Assembly (NCBI GenBank): GCA_014379795.1
Contig: JACMLC010000501.1
Span: forward strand, 1 to 6,187
Length of the DNA stretch: 6,187 bases
Source: Pyrinomonadaceae bacterium
GTDB lineage: Bacteria > Acidobacteriota > Blastocatellia > Pyrinomonadales > Pyrinomonadaceae
Direction: 5' to 3'
In this document: positions 1 through 5,675 of the stretch, in pieces
Position numbering within the stretch: position 1 is the stretch's first letter
Layout of the letters: each line of letters starts with the position of its first letter
The notes under the pieces: generated by a model
The model's database searches: none
The model's input: only the letters and a program-made list of their open reading frames with translations
What the model was told of the DNA's origin: nothing
Translations under genes and position numbers: made by a program

Positions 1-221
1 CAGGCTATCGCGGGCGCACAGCGATTCACGAGCTGTTGGATTTGACCGACAACATACGCGAGATGATCGTCGAGCGACGCCCCGGCTCTGAAGTCCGGCG
101 CGCCGCCGAAGCCGAAGGCTTGAAAGGCTTGCGCGAGTCTGCGCTGCAAAAAGTTTTCGCAGGCATCTCGACACTCCATGAGATCAATCGCGTCACGTTT
201 GTCGAAGAGATTAAAGGTTAG
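1..221 (+). CDS. GspE/PilB-family assembly ATPase, C-terminal fragment (5' end outside window)
   Basis: The frame is open from the first base of the window and ends at TAG 219-221, so only about the last 72 residues of the protein are here. They begin GYRGRTAIHELLDLTDNIRE, which is the conserved C-terminal stretch of type II secretion GspE and type IV pilus PilB ATPases. The rest follows the family pattern: a helix with an LRESALQKVFAGISTLHE-type segment and then EINRVTF near the end. Family members are cytoplasmic hexameric ATPases that drive pseudopilus or pilus polymerisation. The Walker A, Walker B and tetracysteine motifs would lie upstream and cannot be checked. A TTG at 36 could be taken as a start, but the homologous sequence clearly extends upstream of it. 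The genes downstream (secretin, two pseudopilins, PilM/GspL-like) fit this role. Whether it is GspE or PilB proper cannot be settled from this fragment. Confidence 0.87.
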   Translation, partial: GYRGRTAIHELLDLTDNIREMIVERRPGSEVRRAAEAEGLKGLRESALQKVFAGISTLHEINRVTFVEEIKG

Positions 222-223
222 AG

Positions 224-295
224 CAGTTTTCAGTTTTCAGTTTTCAGTAAAAAGTTAGCTTTCGCTGAAAACTCAAAACTGAAAACTCAAAACTG
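224..295. repeat. Heptad palindrome 1 (CAGTTTT family)
   Basis: The left arm (224-247) is three tandem CAGTTTT units plus CAG. The right arm (265-295) is the inverted counterpart, alternating CAGTTTT and GAGTTTT units when read on the minus strand. The loop between them is 17 nt. The left arm starts two bases after the TAG of the ATPase gene. In RNA the arms would form a long AU-rich hairpin. It carries no ORF. A clear U-tract does not follow, so I call it a repeat and not a terminator. Confidence 0.88.
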
Positions 296-299
296 TCTT

Positions 300-405
300 A
301 AGGGAACTGTACCCGGCAACGGGCGTGTAACCCGTAAAGGTCGGCGGCTGTTAAAGTAAGCCGCCGGAAGAGGGTGGCTTCGGCGAAGCTGCCGCGTTTA
401 TTTTA
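300..405 (+). other. Hairpin-rich region upstream of the secretin gene, function unknown
   Basis: This GC-rich stretch lies between palindrome 1 and the secretin start and can fold into several hairpins. CCCG 312-315 pairs with CGGG 320-323 around a GCAA (GNRA) tetraloop. Alternatively ACGGG 319-323 pairs with CCCGT 331-335, and the two pairings are mutually exclusive. CGGCGGCT 342-349 pairs perfectly with AGCCGCCG 359-366 around a 9-nt loop. GGTGGCTTC 373-381 pairs with GAAGCTGCC 385-393 with two G-U pairs, followed by GCGTTTATTTT at 394-404, which loosely resembles a weak terminator. I do not recognise a known riboswitch family. It may be a 5' leader of the secretin mRNA, an attenuator, or simply structured intergenic DNA. 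Confidence 0.35.
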
Positions 406-432
406 ATTCAGTCATACAAAAAGAGATTTGAA

Positions 433-3234
433 ATGAGATCAGCCACACACATGCGCTCGCTGGCGGCGCTTTTCGTGACCCTTTGCTTGCTCCTGACGCC
501 GATCACGGCCTTTGCCAAGAAGGGCGAGAAGAACTTCAAACGCGGCCAGCAGCACGAGGCCTCAGAGCAGTGGGATAAAGCTGCGCAGGAATACGCGCTC
601 GCGGTCGCCGCAGACCCTTCGGATACGCAGTATCAACTGCACTATCGCCGCGCCGTGTTCAATGCCTCCCAGATGTTTATGATACAGGGAACCGCGCTCG
701 CCGAACAACGCGATTATGCCGGAGCCTATAACGCTTTCCGGCAGGCATACGGCTACGATCCGGTGAATGAGCTGGCGCTCTCTGAGATGGATCGCATGCT
801 GCGCCTGAAGGCGGACAAGGAGGCTGAAGGCGAAGGGGCAGGCGGGAATGGAGACGGCAACGGCTCCTCCGGCGCGAAAGCCGCTCCTAGCTCTTACAAG
901 CCGGGGGAAAGACCCATAGGCAGAGGCGCGCAGCCGACGACACCCGGCGCGCTCAGCTCAGGACGCCCCGCCACCACGCAGCAAGAGGCGACTTCCGTTC
1001 CGGTTGGCTCAGAGCAGTTGCGTGTCATCAACTACAGCGGCGATCTCAAGGCTTTTATCCGCAGTCTGGCGGAGCAGCTCAATCTCAACGTTATTTTCGA
1101 CAGCCAATCATTTCGCCAGCCGCGCACGATAGATGTCAACCTGCGCAACGTCTCGACGGCGAAGGCTCTGGATTATCTCTTCCAGCAGGAGGGCTTGTTC
1201 TTCCAAAAGATGGATCGGCGCACTATCCTGGTCGCAGACCAGACGCGTCGCCCGACGTTCCAGCAACTCGTGATTCGCACCTTCTACCTTGGAAACGCAG
1301 ACCCGCAGGATGCTTTGCGTTTAATCCAACAGGCGATTCCGGCACAGTCCGGACGCCCGCCGACCATCGCTATTCCCGATAAAGCCACCAACAGTTTGAC
1401 CGTGCGCGATACGGCGGAGAACGTGCGCCTGATCGGCGAGCTGATTAGCAGCATTGATAAAGACCGCGCCGAAGTGGTGATGGATGTCAGCATCTATGAA
1501 GTCTCGCGTGATGATCTCTTCAGGTTGGGTAATCAGGTCGGCTCGGATACATCGCTCACTAATCTGGGCGGCACGAGCAGCGGTATTTTTACCATTGGCG
1601 GAAATCGTAACGCCATCACGAATGCGTTGGCGGGCGCGCCGCCGGTGGCTCTGGGAGCAGCCCTTCTGATTCCCGCTTCTTCCATCAGCGCGTTTCAGAA
1701 AAAGACAAATACCAAGCTGCTCGCCTCGACGCAGATTCACGCTTTCACGGGTGAGGAATCATCTGCGCGCATAGGCCAGCGCGTCCCCGTGCAAACGGCG
1801 CAGACATACCCCTTCAGCAACACTACTGGAGACACTAAAGGACAGCAGGGGGTCTTCGGCAGCGGCGGATTTCCGGTCATCAACTACGAGCCGACGGGCT
1901 TGACGCTCAAGTTTACGCCGCAGGTTTTTCCGAACCTTGACGTACAGGTCAAGATGTCCATCGAATCGAAGGACGTTTTCAATCCGAGCCTGACGCCGAC
2001 CTTTATCGAGCGCACAATTACCGGCACGGCGCGCATTCAGAACAATCGCACGATGATGCTGGTCAGCCTCGCACAGGATAAAGAGTCCAGAGGGCGACAG
2101 GGCTTGCCGATACTCGGTTTAATCCCGATTCTCGGACGCCTGTTCTCGACCCCGACGCGCGACAACTCGAAGACGGACATCGTGATTGCCGTCACGCCTC
2201 GCGTCCTGCGTGCGCCCGCCGTCACGCCTAGTGATGAGATGGAGCGACCGAGCGGCACCTTGCAGACGCCGACTCAAGGCTCGCTCGAAGCGTTGATTCA
2301 GGATGCCGAGCGCGAGGAAGAGCAACTGGCTGCCGCGCGTCGCCCCGCGAACAATGTTGCCGCCGCTGCCCCTGCCGCTAAGTCGCCTGCTGAGTCGAAA
2401 CCGGTGAAACAAGAGACCGGCGCAAAGGAAGTCGAAGTCTCTCTGAAAGAGACCAACACGGGCGAGACCGAAGCTGAGCCACCGGCTTACGTGCCCGCGC
2501 CGAAAAGCCTGTTGCCCAGCGAGACGGACGCGTCACAGCCGATGGGCGCTGTGCCGACTCCGATTTCCAACAAGAGCGCAACGGCTAAAACAACTGCGGC
2601 ACGGACTGCCGATGCGGTGGTCGCCAATACCGCCTCGCCCGTTTTGCTGCGCACGGGCAACGTCTTGTCCGCGCTGCTGACAACTGCCGGACAACCGGCG
2701 ATGTCATTTACCCCCGGCGGCGCACAGCCGCTCGCGGTCACAGTCGAAGAACCGCCCCGCCTGCCTTCAATCGAAAGCGCGCGGCGAGAGCCTTTGATTA
2801 AGCCCTTCCTGGGCAGCGCGGCTGAGCTGCGTTTGATTCCTGAGCGCAATGAGATGCGCGTCGGCGAGAAGCGCAGGCTCGCGCTCGTGCTCAAGACGGA
2901 CGCGCCGCTCGGCCTCGCGGTTGTGACTTTGCGCTTTGACCCGCGCACGGTCGTGATTCGCAATGTGGCAAGCGGCAATTTGTTCGCAGGCCAGCAGAGC
3001 ATGCCAACCATCACGCAATCTGTTAATCAGGGCGGCGTGCTGCTCGTCTCCATCGCGCCGCCGACCGGCGCTACGATGAGCGGCGCGGGCGTGCTCATCT
3101 TCGTTGACATCGAGGCTCTGGCCGCAGGCGCAAGCGCCGTCAGCTTTGACAACAACAACATGCACCTGATCGCAGCGGACGGGCGCAACATGACGCTGCA
3201 ACTCGTTCAGAGCGAAGTAATCGTCAAACAATAA
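433..3234 (+). CDS. Secretin (GspD/PilQ family) with N-terminal TPR-like region and C-terminal cohesin-like domain
   Basis: This 933-residue protein should form the outer-membrane secretin pore. Residues 1-28 look like a Sec signal peptide with cleavage after AFA. Residues 31-125 are helical and TPR-like. Residues 130-192 are a Gly/Ser/Pro-rich linker. An N0/STN-type domain spans about 195-270 and a secretin N-domain about 280-345. The secretin core runs from about 347 to 595 and contains VPVQTAQTYPF (451-461) and the hallmark LPILGLIPILGRLF (558-571), followed by KTDIVIAVTPRVL (580-592). An Ala/Pro/Glu-rich linker covers about 595-790. Residues about 797-932 resemble a cohesin-type beta-sandwich (ELRLIPERNEMRVGEKRRLA, then LRFDPRTVVIRNV and VLIFVDIEALAAG). 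AAGAGA at 421-426, six bases upstream, is a plausible ribosome binding site for ATG 433. An in-frame ATG at 451 (residue 7) would also leave an intact signal peptide. GspD or PilQ cannot be chosen from sequence alone. The secretin assignment is strong and the cohesin one moderate. Confidence 0.92.
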   Translation: MRSATHMRSLAALFVTLCLLLTPITAFAKKGEKNFKRGQQHEASEQWDKAAQEYALAVAADPSDTQYQLHYRRAVFNASQMFMIQGTALAEQRDYAGAYNAFRQAYGYDPVNELALSEMDRMLRLKADKEAEGEGAGGNGDGNGSSGAKAAPSSYKPGERPIGRGAQPTTPGALSSGRPATTQQEATSVPVGSEQLRVINYSGDLKAFIRSLAEQLNLNVIFDSQSFRQPRTIDVNLRNVSTAKALDYLFQQEGLFFQKMDRRTILVADQTRRPTFQQLVIRTFYLGNADPQDALRLIQQAIPAQSGRPPTIAIPDKATNSLTVRDTAENVRLIGELISSIDKDRAEVVMDVSIYEVSRDDLFRLGNQVGSDTSLTNLGGTSSGIFTIGGNRNAITNALAGAPPVALGAALLIPASSISAFQKKTNTKLLASTQIHAFTGEESSARIGQRVPVQTAQTYPFSNTTGDTKGQQGVFGSGGFPVINYEPTGLTLKFTPQVFPNLDVQVKMSIESKDVFNPSLTPTFIERTITGTARIQNNRTMMLVSLAQDKESRGRQGLPILGLIPILGRLFSTPTRDNSKTDIVIAVTPRVLRAPAVTPSDEMERPSGTLQTPTQGSLEALIQDAEREEEQLAAARRPANNVAAAAPAAKSPAESKPVKQETGAKEVEVSLKETNTGETEAEPPAYVPAPKSLLPSETDASQPMGAVPTPISNKSATAKTTAARTADAVVANTASPVLLRTGNVLSALLTTAGQPAMSFTPGGAQPLAVTVEEPPRLPSIESARREPLIKPFLGSAAELRLIPERNEMRVGEKRRLALVLKTDAPLGLAVVTLRFDPRTVVIRNVASGNLFAGQQSMPTITQSVNQGGVLLVSIAPPTGATMSGAGVLIFVDIEALAAGASAVSFDNNNMHLIAADGRNMTLQLVQSEVIVKQ

Positions 3235-4001
3235 TGATGAGAAAGAAAGTTAGCAGTTGTCAGTTAGCAGTTGGCAGTTCGCGCTCATCGCGCGTCACTG
3301 ATGGATTGCTGCCAACTGCCAACTGCCAACTGCCAACTGGCTCTCGCGGCTTCACGCTGCTTGAGTTGCTTATCACGCTCACGATCTTGACGATTCTGAC
3401 GCTCGGCGTCGTGCCTCTGGTCAAGCTGTCCGTCAGGCGGCAGCGCGAGCAGCGTTTGCGCGACACCCTGCGCGAGATGCGGCTGGCGATACAGGAGTTT
3501 CACAGAGACACAATCGGCAGCCCCTGCTCAGGCGCGCCAACCAGCACGACGGCTACCAACGTCTCGGCAATCCCGCAAACGGCGGGCGACCCGCGAAATC
3601 AAGCTGGCGGGCAACCTGCGGCAGACCCGCGCAGCAGAGTCGTGATTACAGACTGCAAAATCTTCACGGTGGATAATCCGGATCGCTATCCGCCGGATTT
3701 GGAAACGCTGGTCAATGGCGTCAACATTGCGCCGCGCGGAGGCGGAGGCGGAAATCTTATCAGAGAGACGGCAACGTCAGGCCCGAAGGCGACGGACATT
3801 GGCTCGGAGGCGAGCAGCACGAAGAAGAAAGTTTACCTGCGACAGCTTCCCGTTGATCCGATTACGGGCGAAGCCGATTGGGATTTCCGCTCGTCCTACG
3901 ATGTGCCGGATTCGACTTCGTGGGGCAAAGAGAATGTTTTCGATGTCCGCTCAAAAGCGAGCGGCACGGCCTTGAATGGAGAGAAGTACAGTGATTGGTA
4001 A
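3234..4001 (+). CDS. Type II secretion-like pseudopilin, repeat-derived leader (paralog 1)
   Basis: This 255-residue prepilin-like protein starts at an ATG that overlaps the secretin stop by one base (TAATG), which suggests translational coupling. ATG 3237 is an equally possible start. The prepilin peptidase site is SRG|FTLLELLITLTIL: Gly39, Phe40 and the conserved Glu at mature position 5 (Glu44), followed by the hydrophobic assembly helix to about residue 62. The 39-residue leader is long and is mostly the translation of a CAGTTGG heptad palindrome (SSCQLAVGSS ... LPTANCQLPT). The globular part contains a Gly-rich stretch (RGGGGGN) and LRQLPVDPITGEADW, and ends NGEKYSDW. These match the next gene (LREVPVDPITNEKDW, ending DGSSYNQW), so the two are paralogs. 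It is longer than a typical GspG because of extra sequence after the N-terminal helix and before the PVDP motif. A TTG at 3306 would give a shorter leader but has no good ribosome binding site. Confidence 0.88.
   Translation: MMRKKVSSCQLAVGSSRSSRVTDGLLPTANCQLPTGSRGFTLLELLITLTILTILTLGVVPLVKLSVRRQREQRLRDTLREMRLAIQEFHRDTIGSPCSGAPTSTTATNVSAIPQTAGDPRNQAGGQPAADPRSRVVITDCKIFTVDNPDRYPPDLETLVNGVNIAPRGGGGGNLIRETATSGPKATDIGSEASSTKKKVYLRQLPVDPITGEADWDFRSSYDVPDSTSWGKENVFDVRSKASGTALNGEKYSDW
3249..3340. repeat. Heptad palindrome 2 (CAGTTGG family), inside the pseudopilin 1 leader
   Basis: The left arm (about 3249-3279) carries degenerate units CAGTTGT, CAGTTAG and CAGTTGG. The right arm (3309-3340) is four perfect TGCCAAC units plus flanks. 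The spacer is about 29 nt. The element sits just after the start codon of the first pseudopilin, 14-19 nt past the secretin stop, and is read through in frame as the leader peptide. Its right arm is an exact 31-bp inverted match to the left arm of palindrome 3 (4006-4036), a better match than to its own left arm. Confidence 0.9.
3978..3983 (+). promoter_or_regulatory. Shine-Dalgarno site deciding a GTG start for pseudopilin 2
   Basis: GGAGAG lies 7 nt upstream of GTG 3991. The only in-frame ATG nearby (3976) overlaps this site and has no purine-rich sequence in front of it. The site lies within the last codons of the upstream pseudopilin gene, which ends in TAA 3999-4001, so the two frames would overlap by 11 nt. 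Confidence 0.65.
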
Positions 4002-4476
4002 AAAGCAGTTGGCAGTTGGCAGTTGGCAGTTGGCAGAAAATATCAGGCGGCGAAGATTGTGTCTTGCTCTGCCAACTGCTAACCGCCAACTGCCAACTTG
4101 TTCTCGCGGTTTCACGCTGCTGGAATTGATGATCGTGATGTTCATCATCGTCATCCTCGCTTCCATCGCCCTGCCGCAGTACCAGCGCCACGTCCTGCAT
4201 GCGCGCGAGACGGTTCTCAAAGACGATCTCTTTAAGATGCGCGCCATGATTGACCAGTACGCGGCAGACAAGGGCAAGCTGCCGCAATCGCTCGACGAGC
4301 TGGTGACTGCGGGCTACCTGCGCGAGGTTCCGGTTGACCCGATCACCAATGAGAAGGATTGGACGGCTGAGATAGGCGAAGACCCGAACTCCAACGAAGG
4401 CGAGCAGGGATTGATTAACGTGCGCAGCTCTTCGACAGACACCGCGACCGACGGCTCATCTTATAATCAATGGTAG
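3991..4476 (+). CDS. gspG: GspG-like pseudopilin, repeat-derived leader (paralog 2)
   Basis: From GTG 3991 the protein has 161 residues. I prefer this to ATG 3976 because GGAGAG stands seven bases before the GTG. The prepilin peptidase site is SRG|FTLLELMIVMFII, with Gly40, Phe41 and the conserved Glu at mature position 5, followed by the hydrophobic helix and LPQYQRHVLHARE. The mature part has the GspG pattern: DQYAADKGKLPQSLDEL, GYLREVPVDPITNEKDW and a C-terminal DGSSYNQW. A GspG would be the major subunit of the type II secretion pseudopilus, inserted in the inner membrane and assembled by the GspE-type ATPase. The leader of 40 residues is mostly a translated heptad palindrome (QLAVGSWQLA ... 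LPTANRQLPT). A TTG at 4057 would give a leader of about 18 residues. The shared motifs with the upstream gene point to tandem duplication. Pilin family membership is certain; GspG as opposed to another pilin-like subunit is probable. Confidence 0.9.
   Translation: MIGKKQLAVGSWQLAENIRRRRLCLALPTANRQLPTCSRGFTLLELMIVMFIIVILASIALPQYQRHVLHARETVLKDDLFKMRAMIDQYAADKGKLPQSLDELVTAGYLREVPVDPITNEKDWTAEIGEDPNSNEGEQGLINVRSSSTDTATDGSSYNQW
4006..4099. repeat. Heptad palindrome 3 (CAGTTGG family), inside the pseudopilin 2 leader
   Basis: The left arm (4006-4036) is four perfect CAGTTGG units plus CAG. The right arm (4069-4099) is the inverted form with a few substitutions. The spacer is 32 nt and unrelated to that of palindrome 2. 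The left arm begins 4 nt after the stop of the first pseudopilin and 15 nt after GTG 3991. The whole element is open in the pseudopilin 2 frame. Confidence 0.92.
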
Positions 4477-4572
4477 TTGGATTTTAGATTTGCGATTGCC
4501 GATTTGCGATTTGAAAAGCTAAAAACCGGTCGCTGATTCCAATCGCAAATCTAAAATCCAAAATCTAAAATT
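4477..4572. repeat. Heptad palindrome 4 (GATTTTA/GATTTGC family)
   Basis: The left arm (4477-4513) reads as consecutive 7-mers GATTTTA, GATTTGC, GATTGCC, GATTTGC, GATTTG. The right arm (4540-4572) is the inverted counterpart with units GATTTTG, GATTTTA and GATTTGC on the minus strand. A 21-bp segment (4478-4498) is perfectly inverted at 4540-4560. The element starts directly after the TAG of pseudopilin 2 and ends 5 nt before the ATG of the next gene, so it fills the whole intergenic gap, including the place where a ribosome binding site would be expected. Confidence 0.9.
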
Positions 4573-4577
4573 CTTCC

Positions 4578-5546
4578 ATGAATCCCTTATCCAGACTCAT
4601 CAACCCGCGATTGCCGATGGCTGCCATTGGCCTTGATCGCGGCGTCGCTTCGGCTGTCCTGCTGCAAAAGCAGCGGCAGCAGTTCTCCTTAAAACGCGCC
4701 GCGACCATCACGCTGCCGGAAGGCTTGCTGCATCCGAGTTTTGATGAGCCAAACATCCCCAGCCCGGGCGAGCTGGCGGACGCGCTGGCAGAGCTGGTGA
4801 CGAGCGCAGGATTACAGCGGCAGCGGCGCTGGTCTGTCGCGCTGCCGGAAGCTGCGATGCGCGCAGTCATCCTGACGCTGGACAGCGCGCCCACTTCGCG
4901 CGGCGAGCTGGATCAAGTTCTGCGCTGGAAAACAGAGCGCGGCTTCGGAGCGACGTTCGACGAATTGCGCGTCAGGCGTGAGCGGCTCGCGCCCGATGCT
5001 TCCGGGCGTGCGCGTTATCTGGCGGTCGGTGCGCATGTGGACGTGCTGGCGGAGTATGAGAAGGTCTTTGAAGCTCTGGGCTGGCGCGTGGGTTTGATTC
5101 TGCCCAGACACGCGGGCGAAGAACGCTGGCTCACGCGCACGCACGACGGCAGCCGCGCAGACAGCGACGCGCTCCTGCTCAGCTCTCATGCCGAAGGCTT
5201 TACGGCAGTCATGTTACGCGCCGGTCAGCCGCTCATCGTCCGCTCTGTGCTGTGCGAGGACGCAGACCGCGCAGACGAGCTTTATCGTCTCCTGCTTTAT
5301 TATCGCGACCGCATACAGTCCGCGACGGCTTCAGGGGCAGCGGCTGCGCCACACAGCCTTGAGCGTTATCTGGTCATCGGCACAGGTTTCAGTCTGTCTC
5401 AGGTCGGCGATGTGATTACCGAGACGCTGGGGATAGACGCACGCGCGTTGACCGCGCCCGATGTCGGCCTACAGCTTCCGACTCAGGAACTCAGCTTTGA
5501 CGCCATCGCTGCTCCCGCCGGACTCGCCGCGCTCGCATGGGCATAA
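4578..5546 (+). CDS. PilM/GspL-like actin-fold assembly protein
   Basis: This 322-residue protein shows the general layout of PilM and the GspL cytoplasmic domain. AAIGLDRGVASAVLL (15-29) corresponds to the first nucleotide-phosphate loop. A helix with ELADALAELVTSAGL (65-79) leads to WSVALPEAAMRAVILTL (85-101), the counterpart of the VALP segment. LDQVLRWKTERGFGATFDEL (111-130) follows, and LERYLVIGTGFSLSQVGDVI (261-280) resembles the adenosine-binding region. PilM binds PilN and helps build the inner-membrane alignment complex; GspL plays the matching role in type II secretion. The second phosphate loop, usually DIG-like, reads DALLLSSHAEGFTAVML (197-213), so ATP binding may be weak or lost. 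No transmembrane segment is obvious, which fits PilM better than full-length GspL. No Shine-Dalgarno precedes ATG 4578; ATG 4617 (residue 14) would start right at the fold. The assignment rests on motif pattern and neighbourhood. Confidence 0.72.
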   Translation: MNPLSRLINPRLPMAAIGLDRGVASAVLLQKQRQQFSLKRAATITLPEGLLHPSFDEPNIPSPGELADALAELVTSAGLQRQRRWSVALPEAAMRAVILTLDSAPTSRGELDQVLRWKTERGFGATFDELRVRRERLAPDASGRARYLAVGAHVDVLAEYEKVFEALGWRVGLILPRHAGEERWLTRTHDGSRADSDALLLSSHAEGFTAVMLRAGQPLIVRSVLCEDADRADELYRLLLYYRDRIQSATASGAAAAPHSLERYLVIGTGFSLSQVGDVITETLGIDARALTAPDVGLQLPTQELSFDAIAAPAGLAALAWA

Positions 5547-5550
5547 AAAC

Positions 5551-5630
5551 AGGGTGTAGGGGTTAGGGGATAGGGTATAGGGAAAAGATTTTGGCTTTTC
5601 TACACCCTACACCCTATCCCCTACACCCTA
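5551..5630. repeat. Heptad palindrome 5 (TAGGGTG family)
   Basis: The left arm (5551-5582) reads in 7-mers AGGGTG, TAGGGGT, TAGGGGA, TAGGGTA, TAGGG. The right arm (5600-5630) is the inverted form with TAGGGTG, TAGGGGA, TAGGGTG, TAGGGTG on the minus strand. The spacer adds an inner stem of AAAAG 5583-5587 with CTTTT 5595-5599. The left arm starts 4 nt after the stop of the PilM/GspL-like gene. The element may end its transcript, but there is only a short T-run (5633-5636) downstream. Confidence 0.9.
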
Positions 5631-5675
5631 GCTTTTGAAACTTTTGCCATTTCAGGCTCGTAAAACCTCAGCATC

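Noticed and set aside
224..295. Intrinsic terminator after the ATPase gene
   Set aside because: The stem is AU-rich and is not followed by a T-tract; the arms are better explained as a heptad palindrome like the four others.
300..400. Cyclic-di-GMP or cobalamin riboswitch
   Set aside because: A pilus-related gene made this attractive, but the conserved core sequences of these riboswitches are not present.
1321..1740. Long open frame on the minus strand within the secretin gene (and similar ones at 2119-2412, 2487-3014 and 2767-3231)
   Set aside because: They lie wholly inside a confidently identified secretin gene, show no recognisable domain and arise from the GC-rich codon use of the opposite strand.
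3254..3339. CRISPR-like array
   Set aside because: The repeats are 7-bp units in direct contact and in inverted pairs, with no regular spacers and no cas genes.
3976..3978. ATG as the start of pseudopilin 2
   Set aside because: No ribosome binding site precedes it and it overlaps the GGAGAG that is well placed for GTG 3991, which leaves a more ordinary Lys-containing start.
4477..4572. Insertion sequence or MITE with target-site duplication
   Set aside because: No transposase and no convincing flanking duplication was seen, and the period-7 substructure does not look like ordinary terminal inverted repeats.
5635..5663. Sigma-70 promoter before the ECF sigma gene (TTGAAA at 5635-5640)
   Set aside because: No acceptable -10 hexamer occurs at the correct distance; the best-spaced candidate, TCGTAA, is a poor match.
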